Assembly: GCA_003353945.1 (NCBI GenBank)
Contig: PIVM01000024.1
Coordinates: 1-53,324 of the forward strand
Source of the DNA: Gammaproteobacteria bacterium
GTDB taxonomy: Bacteria; Pseudomonadota; Gammaproteobacteria; Pseudomonadales; PIVM01
Direction of reading: 5' to 3'
Length of the DNA stretch: 53,324 nt
Shown one piece after another: positions 35,430-44,797 of this stretch (within the stretch, counting starts at the first letter, position 1; every line of letters begins with the position of its first letter). The translations under genes and the position numbers were made by a program. The notes under the pieces were generated by a model. The model had not been told where the DNA came from, did not search any database, and saw only the letters and a list, made by a program, of their open reading frames with translations.

Positions 35430-36566
35430 ATGAAACAGCACTTAAGGCCAAATTTTCTTGTTATTACGCTCGTATTAGCATGCCTCTCTGTTTTGACCTA
35501 TTCCACCACATTATTGGCAATCCCAATTGCTGCTGGAGATTTGCCCAAGCCAGGGGACATGATTCTGATATCAGACAAAGACATTCCCTTGCATATCAAT
35601 ATTGCTGGAAAGTACTTGGAAAAGGGCAAGTTCAACGAGGTGATAGCAATTTGTGAGCGGATTCTTCAAATGAAAGACAACCATATTGAAGCCTTAGCCC
35701 ATATGGCAGCTGCACAGAACAGTCTAGGAGAAAAGGAGATATTTGAAAAAACATCAAAGCGCATACATCAAATTGATCCAGATTCGCCAGCACTGTATTT
35801 ATCGATGGCTGTTGCTTGTCGATACGATAAAGACTTTGAATGTGCAGAATTGTCATATGAAAAAGGACTGAAAGTCATACCAAAAAAAGAAAAGCTCCTG
35901 ATGGGGCTGGCAAATCTGTATTTGGAAAATGGCCAGCTGGACAAAGCGTCGGATCAATTCGAAAGAGTGTTGAGGATAAAAGGCCTTCCCCCAAAGTATT
36001 TTCTCAACGCAAATTTTGCTCTATGTAAAATTGGTCTTGATCAACAGAATTATAGTGACGTCATTACAAGAGCAAAATTGGTGACGGATCTTTATCCAGT
36101 GATACCTCAGGGGTATCAGTTTCTGGGTTCTGCATATAAGGCAAAAGGGGAAATAAACCAAGCAATAAAGACCTATGAAAAACTGATAAACATCAACTCA
36201 AATTCGCCAGCCTCTTTTCAGGAGTTGGCTTTGATATATAACGATATCAAGAACCAAGGCAAAGCACTTCAATACGCTGAAGAAGGTGTAAAAAAATTTC
36301 CAGAGGATGCTAAATCCAAAGATGTGCTCGGCTGGGTCTATTACACAGAAGAAAAATATCCTGAAGCTCTAAAACAGTTTCAGGTTGCAGTTAGAATGGG
36401 ACAAAATAATCCACATTATCTCTATCACTTGGGCCTTGTCTATATGAAACTAGAAAAGAAATCCAAGGCAAAAGAGGCTTTTATTCAGGCGCTTAATATG
36501 CTGGGGCCAAATGGGCCAAAAAAGTTTGCTAATGAAATAGAGGACAAGATTGCCCTGTGCAAATAG
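35430..36566 (+). CDS. Exported TPR-repeat protein
   Basis: 378 residues. ATG 35430 opens a signal peptide (FLVITLVLACLSVLTYSTTL); ATG 35421 would add three residues. The mature protein is a solenoid of about eight to nine tetratricopeptide repeats, for example LANLYLENGQLDKASDQFER, AYKAKGEINQAIKTYEKLIN and LGWVYYTEEKYPEALKQF. It is likely a periplasmic scaffold. Exosortase/PEP-CTERM gene sets often include a large TPR lipoprotein, but this one has no lipobox and is shorter than that family, so the link to the neighbour is positional only. Codon use is more A-rich than flanking housekeeping genes. Confidence 0.85.
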   Translation: MKQHLRPNFLVITLVLACLSVLTYSTTLLAIPIAAGDLPKPGDMILISDKDIPLHINIAGKYLEKGKFNEVIAICERILQMKDNHIEALAHMAAAQNSLGEKEIFEKTSKRIHQIDPDSPALYLSMAVACRYDKDFECAELSYEKGLKVIPKKEKLLMGLANLYLENGQLDKASDQFERVLRIKGLPPKYFLNANFALCKIGLDQQNYSDVITRAKLVTDLYPVIPQGYQFLGSAYKAKGEINQAIKTYEKLININSNSPASFQELALIYNDIKNQGKALQYAEEGVKKFPEDAKSKDVLGWVYYTEEKYPEALKQFQVAVRMGQNNPHYLYHLGLVYMKLEKKSKAKEAFIQALNMLGPNGPKKFANEIEDKIALCK

Positions 36567-36996
36567 TGTCAGATAGAGTGATGAATTAAAGAGTTTGCTA
36601 TCCAACAGATAGGGCAATATATGGATTTATGTTGTAAATTTAGCATGGAAGTAAACTGACAGAATGCTTAGATATGACCATGCCTTCAATTCATCAAGCG
36701 GTTCCGTTGAAGATATAGCACCTCCGCATGTGTTTTGGGTTTCGATAGGTATCATCCATTCGCTAATCATCATGAGGTTTTCTCTTCTTTTTTTAGAAAA
36801 GCAGCGGGCTTGACCTGGATTGCGTACTGCGATCGTGAATGCATCATAGGTAGTGACCAGGTTTTCTCAGAGTGTTTTAATTAAAGATTTCTTTGATTCA
36901 TAACCAATACAAGTGGTGAGTAGTAACTTATTCAAAGAAAAAGTTACTTGCCAAACTTGCTGGAAAATGCTCTCTCGTAAAAATCCAAAAAATTAC
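36567..36996. other. Intergenic region upstream of the nrdJ promoter
   Basis: 430 bases with no supported gene and no clear terminator for the TPR gene. I searched it for cobalamin-riboswitch elements, which often precede class II reductases, and saw none. Confidence 0.5.
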
Positions 36997-37025
36997 TTGA
37001 TTGCACAATATATAGTGGCTATCTT
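36997..37025 (+). promoter_or_regulatory. Candidate promoter of nrdJ
   Basis: The -35 element TTGATT (36997-37002) and the -10 element TATCTT (37020-37025) are spaced 17 bp apart. NrdR box 1 fills the spacer and box 2 lies downstream of the -10, a layout suited to repression. The leader to the ATG is about 200 bases. Confidence 0.6.
37003..37018. promoter_or_regulatory. NrdR box 1
   Basis: The core CAATATATAG with flanks (GCACAATATATAGTGG) is a full match to the 10-base core of the NrdR consensus C-w-A-t-A-T-a-T-w-G. NrdR is the ATP/dATP-sensing repressor of ribonucleotide reductase genes. Confidence 0.85.
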
Positions 37026-37033
37026 TCATCTTA

Positions 37034-37049
37034 TCACTAGATATTGTTG
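37034..37049. promoter_or_regulatory. NrdR box 2
   Basis: The core CTAGATATTG has one mismatch to the consensus. It begins 31 bp after box 1, three helical turns, which is the standard spacing of paired NrdR boxes. Confidence 0.82.
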
Positions 37050-37232
37050 TTGTTGAAGGCTGGGAGTTGGCGATATTTTAACCGGTCCAGGGCGTTTTTA
37101 TGCTCGTTTATTAGTGATATCGCTACAAAATGGTCGAGTTCGGTACTGGGTTTACAGGGCTTGCCATATAGGGTTTCACGTAATCGTTTCACGACAAATA
37201 AAAAATGCACAGCAAACGCATCGAGGAATGTC

Positions 37233-40115
37233 ATGGCACAAAAAAAGAAATCTGGCCAAACGGCTGTCACACAGGATCTTGCGATGGAATATCAGGAAGT
37301 TTGTCTGGATGTTCTGGCAGAAAAATATGCTAAGGGCGACGAAAAAACAATGTCGGGCGAGGAAATGGCCGACTCCATTCGCCAGCGCGTTGCAACGACA
37401 TTGGCGGGTAATGAAGCCGACCCCGCAATGTTTGAAGGTGATTTTCTGCGTGCGTTGAAAGCGGGCTTTATTCCTGGTGGACGAATTAATAGCGCAGCAG
37501 GCACCAATATTAAGAATGTCACCCTGATCAATTGTTTCGTGCAGCCGGTTGGCGATAGTGTATCCAAAGAAGTGGACGGCAAGGTCAGTATTTATACCGC
37601 ATTGAATCATGCAGCCGAAACCATGCGTCGAGGCGGGGGTGTTGGTTATGATTTCTCAAGCATTCGTCCCAAAGGTGCAACAGTAAAAGGTACCGCCAGC
37701 AGCGCCTCAGGCCCCGTAAGTTATATGCATCTGTTTAATCAGAGTTGTTCTACCGTAGAGTCCGCAGGCGCTCGCCGTGGAGCACAAATGGGCGTATTGC
37801 GGGTGGATCATCCCGATATTCTCGAGTTTATTGAAGCGAAGCAAACGGCCGGCATGCTGAATAATTTCAATATCAGTGTGGGTGTTAGCGATACTTTTAT
37901 GAAGTCCTTGGAATCTGGACAATCCTTCGAACTGGTACACAAGGCAGAACCTTCTGAAGAAATGATAAGTGATGGTATTTATCAACGAGAAGACGGTATG
38001 TGGGTGTATCATAAGCTCGACCCGCGCGAACTCTGGGCAGGTATTATGCAAAACACCTACAATGCTGCCGAGCCGGGGGTGTTGTTTATTGACCGGATTA
38101 ATGAAGAAAATAATCTGCACTACTGTGAGGTGATTGAAGCAACCAATCCCTGCGGTGAAGTGCCTATCCCCGATTACGGATGTTGTTGCCTGGGGTCGAT
38201 TAATCTAACGACCTTTGTTGAAAACCCATTTACCGATAAGGTGGCTTTTAACTACGAGCAGTTTGGCTGGACAGTGACTCAGGCTGTTCGTATGCTCGAC
38301 AATGTGCTGAATGTGACGGCCTGGCCCTTACCGCAACAGCAGCAGGAAGCAAAGAATAAGCGTCGCATTGGTCTGGGTTATACCGGTCTTGGTGATACCT
38401 TGATTGAAATGGGGCTGCGCTACGATAGTGACAAAGGCCGCGAGAGCGCCGCTGAGATTACGCAGTTTATGCGCGATACCGCTTACCGTGCGTCCATTGA
38501 ATTGGCGAAAGAAAAAGGGGCCTTCCCCAAGTTTGAAGCCGAAAACTATCTGGAAAGCGGATTTGCCAAGCGACTGCCACCGGATATTCGTGAAAGTATC
38601 CGTAAATACGGTATTCGTAATTCACATTTATTGTCTATTGCACCGACCGGAACAATATCCCTGGCGTTTGCTGATAATTGTTCTAATGGAATCGAGCCGG
38701 CCTTCTCCTGGTATTACAATCGCAGGAAGCGGATGGCTGATGGTAGTACACGGGAATATAAGGTGGAGGATCATGCCTACCGGGTCTATGGCAAGCTGGG
38801 GCACTCACAGGAGGATCTGCCGGAATCCTTTGTCTCTGCCATGAAGATCAGTGCGAAGGACCACATGTTAATGCAGGCAGTGATTCAGCCCTATATTGAT
38901 GCCAGTATCAGCAAGACAGTCAATGTGCCCGAGGATTATCCTTTTGCCCAGTTCCAGGATTTGTATCTGGATGCCTGGAAGGCGGGGCTGAAAGGCATTA
39001 CCACCTATCGACCCAATAATATTCTCGGCAGTGTGTTATCCGTGGATGGTGAAGAGCAGGATCTGGATCAGTCAGAGCCGGATCGGAAAATCCAGATTGC
39101 CGAAACACCGGAAATAGCATTGGCTTCTTTGCGTTGGTCGAATCGGCCGCAATTTGCGATGGGAAGTCCCGGTATTTCCTATATGGTGGAAAACCCGAAT
39201 CATCGCTTCGCTGTTTTTATTGGTCATATCGACAATGGTTCTTCGCAAGCTTTTGAGGTTTGGGTCAATGGTGCCGAGCAACCTCGCGGATTGGCTGCAC
39301 TGGCAAAAACCATCTCTATGGATATGCGTTCTCTGGATCACGCTTGGCTGAGAATCAAGTTGGATTCCTTAAGCAAAACAGCGGGGCAGCCTTTCACGAT
39401 GTTAATGCCTCCGTCGGGAGACAGTGTGAATGTGCCCGGCAATGTCGCCTCGCTTGCGCGCCTCGTGCGTTATCGCTGTGAAGAGTTGGGCATGTTTGAT
39501 GAAGCGCAACAGGAATCAACACCATTGGTTGATGCGATGTTTAGTCGCAAAGAACCCAAGTCAGGTACAGAGGGAACGCTTTCGTGGACTGTTGATGTAA
39601 ACAATCCTAACACGGGTGATGACTTTGCTATGTTTGTAAAAGAATGCATTATGCCTGATGGCAGTCATCGACCCTACAGTGTGTGGTTGTCGGGCTCCTA
39701 TCCGCTGGACTTTAACGGACTAACCAAATCGCTCAGCCTTGATATGCGGGTGTTGGATACGGCATGGATTGGCAAGAAACTGCGTAGCTTAAAGAACCTT
39801 CCAGAGGCACAGGGAGATTTCTTTGCCAGAACGCCAGGCAGTGATAAACAGGCAATACAACCCTCAACGGTAGCCTATATCGCCCGATTGCTGATCCATC
39901 GTTACAACATGTTGGATATTCTGGATGAAGAGGGATTTCCAACCAACCCGATGGGCATGATGCAGATACAGGATGTCGATAAGCAAAAAACCGACAATGT
40001 TGAACACTTGACATTGGCGGGCAAAGTTTGTCCGGAATGTTCTAACGCAGCTGTTATTCGTCGGGATGGATGTGACTTCTGTACTGCTTGTGGGCATGTT
40101 GGGGCTTGTGGGTGA
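37233..40115 (+). CDS. nrdJ: Adenosylcobalamin-dependent (class II) ribonucleoside-diphosphate reductase
   Basis: 960 residues from ATG 37233, which has GAGGAA close upstream; the open frame back to 37044 covers the promoter leader and is not coding. The enzyme makes deoxyribonucleotides using a cobalamin radical and works with or without oxygen. The active-site loop is EATNPCGEVPIPDYGCCCLG with the radical-site N-x-C-x-E, the redox cysteine partner is in LINCFVQPVGDSV, and the phosphate-site segment is SIAPTGTISLAF. The C-terminal third has two repeats (beginning LSWT and LRWS) plus a cysteine-rich tail CPECSNAAV / CDFCTACGHVGACG that relays electrons from thioredoxin. NrdR boxes upstream imply nucleotide-level control. 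The host needs vitamin B12. Confidence 0.97.
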   Translation: MAQKKKSGQTAVTQDLAMEYQEVCLDVLAEKYAKGDEKTMSGEEMADSIRQRVATTLAGNEADPAMFEGDFLRALKAGFIPGGRINSAAGTNIKNVTLINCFVQPVGDSVSKEVDGKVSIYTALNHAAETMRRGGGVGYDFSSIRPKGATVKGTASSASGPVSYMHLFNQSCSTVESAGARRGAQMGVLRVDHPDILEFIEAKQTAGMLNNFNISVGVSDTFMKSLESGQSFELVHKAEPSEEMISDGIYQREDGMWVYHKLDPRELWAGIMQNTYNAAEPGVLFIDRINEENNLHYCEVIEATNPCGEVPIPDYGCCCLGSINLTTFVENPFTDKVAFNYEQFGWTVTQAVRMLDNVLNVTAWPLPQQQQEAKNKRRIGLGYTGLGDTLIEMGLRYDSDKGRESAAEITQFMRDTAYRASIELAKEKGAFPKFEAENYLESGFAKRLPPDIRESIRKYGIRNSHLLSIAPTGTISLAFADNCSNGIEPAFSWYYNRRKRMADGSTREYKVEDHAYRVYGKLGHSQEDLPESFVSAMKISAKDHMLMQAVIQPYIDASISKTVNVPEDYPFAQFQDLYLDAWKAGLKGITTYRPNNILGSVLSVDGEEQDLDQSEPDRKIQIAETPEIALASLRWSNRPQFAMGSPGISYMVENPNHRFAVFIGHIDNGSSQAFEVWVNGAEQPRGLAALAKTISMDMRSLDHAWLRIKLDSLSKTAGQPFTMLMPPSGDSVNVPGNVASLARLVRYRCEELGMFDEAQQESTPLVDAMFSRKEPKSGTEGTLSWTVDVNNPNTGDDFAMFVKECIMPDGSHRPYSVWLSGSYPLDFNGLTKSLSLDMRVLDTAWIGKKLRSLKNLPEAQGDFFARTPGSDKQAIQPSTVAYIARLLIHRYNMLDILDEEGFPTNPMGMMQIQDVDKQKTDNVEHLTLAGKVCPECSNAAVIRRDGCDFCTACGHVGACG

Positions 40116-40427
40116 TTGTGTAGATGGTGCAACAAATTTGGCCCAAAGTATGCCAGATGGTTAAGGCGAAAGCAGGGCTCCCGCGAACGCAGCGGGTGCT
40201 TTGGGCACCAGGCTCTCATTGATGTTTCTGCAGGTACGCAGAGATGCCCGGGGACAATTTGTTTAACCTTGGGCGTCACTTGATTTCAGCTAAGCGCTAT
40301 CGCGGTGGCTTAGACTGAGGGCCTTTGTGTCTTGGGAAAATGCAACGCAATTTGAATGATCAAATATCAGGACTCAGACTGGTTTTGAAATGTTAATTTG
40401 TCAATTCCAGAATAGCCGCAAAAAAAA
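40116..40427. other. Convergent spacer between nrdJ and the chemotaxis receptor
   Basis: 312 bases. A CCCGC/GCGGG stem lies near 40178-40200 and other small GC-rich stems occur, none with a T run. The minus-strand frame 39902-40279 is a shadow of nrdJ. Confidence 0.45.
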
Positions 40428-42290
40428 CTACGCTGCATGCACTTTGAATTCCGCCACAATCTGGCGCAGATGAGCCGCCAATTCACTCAGTTTAATGCTT
40501 GAGCCCACCGCCGAGTTGGTACCCTTTGCGGTTTCGCCAGCAGCCTGCGAAATTCGCGTCACATTGCAATTCACTTCTTCAGCAACCGCGTTTTGCTCTT
40601 CAGCAGCAGTGGCAATTAAACAATTGGTTTGTGATATATGTTCAACAGCACTCGTTATCCTCGACAGTACTTCACCAGCACCTGATATTTTGGTGACACC
40701 ATCTTTGGCACAGCCTCGGCTGTTTTCCATGGCGATGACGGCCTTTCTTGCGCCTTCCTGAAATTGGCCAATCATCTGTTGAATTTCTTCGGTGGATTCC
40801 TGTGTGCGACTAGCAAGACTTCGCACCTCATCGGCAACAACGGCAAAACCGCGCCCTGCCTCACCTGCTCGGGCCGCCTCGATAGCGGCATTTAACGCCA
40901 ACAGATTAGTCTGGTCTGCTATGCTTCGAATGACATCCAGAATTGATCCAATCCCTTTGGCGTCATCTTCCAATTGTTTAATGATACTTGCCGCATTTTC
41001 GACGTCAGCGGCCATCTTCTCGATAAAGACAATCACCTCATCAACTACCTCATTTCCCTGTCGCGCTTCAGTAAATGCAGAATCCGCTGCACCGGAGGCG
41101 TCTACCGTATTGCGCGCTACTTCTGCCGATGTGGCTGCTATCTCGTTAACGGCGGTGGCAGCCTGATTCGTATCACTGACCTGTGCTTCAGCATTGACTT
41201 TCGTCTGCACAACCACCGAAATCAACTGCTGTGAGGCATCCGCAACCAAATCAGCATCCTGGTGGATTAACGATACTTTATGTTGCAGTGAGTCGACCAA
41301 CATTGCCAAGGCTTCTCCTGTCTCTCTGATTTCCCGTAACCCGGTAGGCTTTGTTATCACTGTTAAATCCCCATCCGTACAACGCTTCATTGATTTTTGA
41401 AGCACTTTCATAGGGTGAAATACCTGCTGGCGGAAGATTAATATAAGGATAAAAGTGCCGAACAACATAACCAGGAGTTGTACACTAATACCCAATACCT
41501 CGGCCTGACGACTCTGCAGGCGAAAACTGCGAATATTTTCCAATACGACCAGTTTTACCACCGGCTGTCCTGCAGGTGACATCAAGGTATGTTCCAACAC
41601 CAATTGATCCTGATCGGTTTCTTGCCGCGGCCAGTCCTCACTCTCCACAAGTACATTCCCATCTATCGTATGGATGCCTACCGGAGTATGCAATGTTTTC
41701 CCCACTTTAAGAAAGTTTCGCTCTGGTTCCAGCACCACCTCCAGATACCCAATCAGACGCAGACCGCCCACAGGCACGATGACGGAAAAAAATCCTAGAC
41801 CCTCATTCGGCCACAATGCATGAATGACCTTCAGTCGATCTGCGCCGCTACGATTGCTCAACTGTTCATAGAGATCACTCTGCAACGATTCTGGAACCAT
41901 CAAATTACCGCTACTGCTTGATGCGACCAGATTCAGATCAATATCGTAAATCCGCACACGAGCTAGATCAGCTAGGCCACTCGTCACTGCCCCCTGGCGA
42001 AATGATTGATCGAGAATATCTGAGATTTTATCTCTATTGTGTGATTTTATTGCATTACGTAAAACGCGCGATTTTTGTAAGGGGCTGCCAACCTCCTGGC
42101 CAAGTTCTAATAACTCCTCAGTGACCTGTTCAGTGGCTACATTGACAATACGTGCGAGTGTCTCTCGCTGATTATTAAGTGAGACACTGTAGTAATGCTC
42201 ACTACTAAGTATAACAACCAGTACCGAGGCAACACTAAGCGCCACTAATGCAGAAATTGTTAGATTGCGGATGGATACACGATCGAACAT
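40428..42290 (-). CDS. Methyl-accepting chemotaxis protein
   Basis: A 620-residue transmembrane receptor. TM1 (about 10-30) is [20 protein letters not shown] double-Cache-like or CHASE-type periplasmic sensor of about 210 residues follows, then TM2 ([20 protein letters not shown]), a HAMP domain, and the long coiled-coil signalling domain. The hairpin tip [34 protein letters not shown] is fully conserved. There is no C-terminal CheR/CheB docking pentapeptide (it ends EFKVHAA). It senses a periplasmic ligand and controls CheA kinase. No other chemotaxis genes are nearby, so it is an orphan receptor. Confidence 0.95.
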   Translation of the reverse strand: MFDRVSIRNLTISALVALSVASVLVVILSSEHYYSVSLNNQRETLARIVNVATEQVTEELLELGQEVGSPLQKSRVLRNAIKSHNRDKISDILDQSFRQGAVTSGLADLARVRIYDIDLNLVASSSSGNLMVPESLQSDLYEQLSNRSGADRLKVIHALWPNEGLGFFSVIVPVGGLRLIGYLEVVLEPERNFLKVGKTLHTPVGIHTIDGNVLVESEDWPRQETDQDQLVLEHTLMSPAGQPVVKLVVLENIRSFRLQSRQAEVLGISVQLLVMLFGTFILILIFRQQVFHPMKVLQKSMKRCTDGDLTVITKPTGLREIRETGEALAMLVDSLQHKVSLIHQDADLVADASQQLISVVVQTKVNAEAQVSDTNQAATAVNEIAATSAEVARNTVDASGAADSAFTEARQGNEVVDEVIVFIEKMAADVENAASIIKQLEDDAKGIGSILDVIRSIADQTNLLALNAAIEAARAGEAGRGFAVVADEVRSLASRTQESTEEIQQMIGQFQEGARKAVIAMENSRGCAKDGVTKISGAGEVLSRITSAVEHISQTNCLIATAAEEQNAVAEEVNCNVTRISQAAGETAKGTNSAVGSSIKLSELAAHLRQIVAEFKVHAA

Positions 42291-42404
42291 GGGGTGTTCC
42301 TATAGATTCAAGGCTAACCACGGATTAAAAAACATAGCACATAGCACATAGTTAATATTATGCCGCTTCACCAAATACACTTAAGAATGCAGTCTGATCA
42401 ATTG

Positions 42405-42809
42405 TTATTTTTCTACTGGGTAGCCTTTACTGATCCATTCAACCCAACCAGTTCTGAACCAATAAACGTTTTTATAACCTTCTTTAACCGCCGTATTGCA
42501 AGCAACGACAGAACGACCACATTTTGCGCCATTGCAATAGAAGAGTACCGGTGTATCCTTGCTGGCGATATGCCTTGCTAAGGTTTCCGCAGTGGTTTCC
42601 GTATCCGGCAACCCGATCGCGTCAGGTATATGTCCTTTGATGTAATCGGTCGATACTCGAGAATCAATGAGTACTAAATTATCGTTAGTTTCTACTAGCT
42701 CAATGACCTTTTCAGCATCAACCAGTATCGTACCTTCTATAGAATCTGGGACATCGGCCCAACTAGATAGGGTGAACAAAGACAGGAAAAAGATTGATAA
42801 TTTCTTCAT
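42405..42809 (-). CDS. Periplasmic rhodanese-like sulfurtransferase
   Basis: 134 residues from ATG 42809, chosen because it opens a signal peptide (MKKLSIFFLSLFTLSSWA); a longer frame to 42854 lacks sense upstream. A single rhodanese domain follows, with LVLIDSRVSTDYIKGHIPDA, the active-site loop FYCNGAKCGRS (catalytic cysteine in the first C) and NVYWFRTGWVEW. Exported single-domain rhodaneses move sulfur or handle thiols in the periplasm. It stands alone on the minus strand, 113 bp after the chemotaxis receptor start. An eight-base-scale ACATAGC tandem (about 42332-42352) lies between them. Confidence 0.9.
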   Translation of the reverse strand: MKKLSIFFLSLFTLSSWADVPDSIEGTILVDAEKVIELVETNDNLVLIDSRVSTDYIKGHIPDAIGLPDTETTAETLARHIASKDTPVLFYCNGAKCGRSVVACNTAVKEGYKNVYWFRTGWVEWISKGYPVEK

Positions 42810-43387
42810 AAATAAAATCTCTAAATGGATGTGAAATTCTTTCAGTAGACACATCCATGTTCAAGCCAGCTTATTATTATAGAAAACAAATACTGGAGAG
42901 GTAAGTTTAGTTCAAAAAATAAAATAATAAAGCACGTAATTTGGATGGAGGTGGTCACCATTCTTTGTTTAAGTCGAGGTTTTTTATAAGGGTATATTAA
43001 TTTTTAAAAGGATTAATGGACTTAAATATAAGGGGTATTTGTGTGGGTATTATCATCGCTTGATTTGCCAGGCAAGCAGAGGTGGCCCCTTTCTTTGAAC
43101 AATAAATTCTACGCTATAAGTGATGACTGCTAGCTTTTTATTGCTGTGCTGTGCAGGTATGCCCATCCAATTCAGATTCGAAAAGAAGTTATTTTAATGG
43201 CCCATAATTCTAACCAAATATCATTCGTTAGAAAATTGATACTGCATAGAGAAGACTATGCAAGTTAATAGCGATTGTATTAGAGCAAGATAAATTCACC
43301 CTGCAGTCGTCAAGGTTATTGCGGTTTTTTAACAGTAAGCGCAAGCATGTTACATTTTTCGAACTGCCATCTTGTGAGAAATGCGGA
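42810..43387. other. Gene-poor stretch
   Basis: No supported gene. The region is AT-rich. A 63-codon minus-strand frame at 43228-43419 has no ribosome site or family signature. Confidence 0.45.
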
Positions 43388-43576
43388 CTAGGCAAGGATA
43401 TGAAGCTCGGGATTGACACCCGCTTTCATAAAATCAAGGTAGTGTTCAAAAATCTGTGTCACTCCCTTAAAATTAAGGTAAGAATGCGGTGTTAATGGCG
43501 CTTTCAAATGGGATAAACACCCATTGCCGTGTTCGGCAATTTCCCATAACTTGATTTGTAACCCCAGACATTGATT
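43388..43576 (-). pseudogene. Possible C-terminal fragment of an unidentified gene
   Basis: An open minus-strand frame of 62 codons without a start codon, bounded upstream by a stop at 43577-43579. Its product, including KLWEIAEHGNGCLSHLKAPL and GVTQIFEHYLDFMKAGVNPE, has the composition of real protein rather than noise. I cannot identify it. It may be the tail of a lost gene, in keeping with the MaoC fragment just right of it. Confidence 0.3.
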
Positions 43577-43770
43577 TTAGTATACATTTTCAAGCCGAGC
43601 TTTAAGCTGACTGCACCTCTTCCCGTTGGCAATTATTTTTCGTCTTCACGTTTTGCCGTTACGTAATTGTATTTTTCCATTGATCGGGACTCTCGCTATT
43701 TTTTTCTAAACTTATTACTTGATGGGTGCCATTTAATCCCATTTAGCGAAGCAACACTTCTTTCGGTATC

Positions 43771-44001
43771 TCATTGCGTTTTAACTTTTATAAGAGCAGA
43801 TGCTTCAAACTCAAAGATAGTTTCATCATGTTGATTCGAAATTACATTTCGGAAAGTTACAATTCTAAGATTGGGTTTGCTCTTCGAAAGCCTTTTTTCT
43901 AGCACGGTTTCAGTACTCTTGAGTTCATCTCCTGATCGCCCTTTGCAGCTGCGCAAGGTTGCTGTCACTTGCCTGCCAAGTGGAACATTCAGACGTTTCA
44001 A
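43771..44001 (-). pseudogene. MaoC-like dehydratase remnant
   Basis: A 76-codon minus-strand frame. From about residue 23 it matches the C-terminal part of MaoC-domain enoyl-CoA hydratases: GDELKSTETVLEKRLSKSKP, then IVTFRNVISNQ and a hydrophobic strand FEFEASALIKV. Intact proteins have about 150 residues with the catalytic Asp-His in the lost N-terminal half. The first 20 residues here do not fit the family, so the apparent ATG is probably accidental. It is a decayed gene. Confidence 0.65.
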
Positions 44002-44085
44002 GCCGGTTTCAGATAGACTATCTAGTCAAGAAAAACAATTTCTGCCAATATATACCTGCTCAATTCTGCTTGATGGGGCATTATC

Positions 44086-44775
44086 ATGATGGGTCGAATT
44101 GCAAAAAAATTCTGTAGTACGGCAAACCGGGCTACGGTAGGTCTGTATTCTATCTGTGGTCTCCTCACAGCTGCTATTCTGCTGTTTGACTTGAGCGTTC
44201 CGCTGGGTGTGGCTGGTGGAGTGCCGTATATAGTGGTCGTGCTAATTTCTCTCAAGTCTTCCAAGAACGGATTCACCATTTTGGTAGCCATCTCATGCTC
44301 TATACTCACTGTTGTTGGGTTTTTCGCATCGACAGAGGGGGGAGAAATGTGGAAAGTCCTTCTTAATCGTTTCTTAGCTCTTTTCGCTATTTGGGTCACT
44401 GCTGTGCTTGCGCTTATCCAGCGTTCGAAAGAGCGTGAATTGGTCGAAGAAAAATTACGAGCACTGCAAACCGGCAGGGAACTTGAAGTACAAGAGGAGC
44501 GAGTGAAGCTTTTGAAAGCTACGATGAGAACGGTCCATGATATCGTCGGCAACTTCCTAAATAACATGCAGTTATTTAGACTGGAGGCCGAGGAAAAGAA
44601 TACTCTGCAGCCTGAATCACTGGAGCTGATGGACTCCATCATCCATGACACATCTGCTCGGTTAAAGAAGCTGGGAGATCTCGATACAATACGGGAGAAA
44701 AAGATGCCTTGTGGTAGCACCGGCATAGACTATGAACAATCCACTAGTGATGGATTGAATCACCAAAAGGCATAA
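44086..44775 (+). CDS. Membrane histidine-kinase-like protein lacking an ATPase domain
   Basis: 229 residues. Four hydrophobic helices fill the first about 110 residues, with the loop motif SVPLGVAGGVPYIVVVLISL and ALFAIWVTAVLALIQ seen in the N-terminal sensor part of some hybrid histidine kinases. A coiled coil follows (KERELVEEKLRALQTGRELE). Next is a histidine-containing helix, RTVHDIVGNFLNNMQLFRLE, similar to a phosphoacceptor helix. The protein stops where the ATP-binding domain should begin. It may be a truncated kinase or an accessory sensor phosphorylated by another kinase. GGGGC upstream supports ATG 44086 (or 44089). It is convergent with the heme-sensor gene. Confidence 0.75.
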   Translation: MMGRIAKKFCSTANRATVGLYSICGLLTAAILLFDLSVPLGVAGGVPYIVVVLISLKSSKNGFTILVAISCSILTVVGFFASTEGGEMWKVLLNRFLALFAIWVTAVLALIQRSKERELVEEKLRALQTGRELEVQEERVKLLKATMRTVHDIVGNFLNNMQLFRLEAEEKNTLQPESLELMDSIIHDTSARLKKLGDLDTIREKKMPCGSTGIDYEQSTSDGLNHQKA

Positions 44776-44797
44776 AATAGAAATTGTATGTAACGAA

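Noticed and set aside
36567-37232. Cobalamin riboswitch before nrdJ
   Set aside because: No B12-box or matching stem arrangement was visible; the control elements seen are NrdR boxes.
37044-37232. 63-codon N-terminal extension of nrdJ
   Set aside because: The extension covers the promoter leader, its product is unlike any reductase, and a ribosome site sits before ATG 37233.
39902-40279. 125-codon minus-strand ORF overlapping the nrdJ end
   Set aside because: Shadow of nrdJ in the opposite strand; its composition is unlike a protein family.
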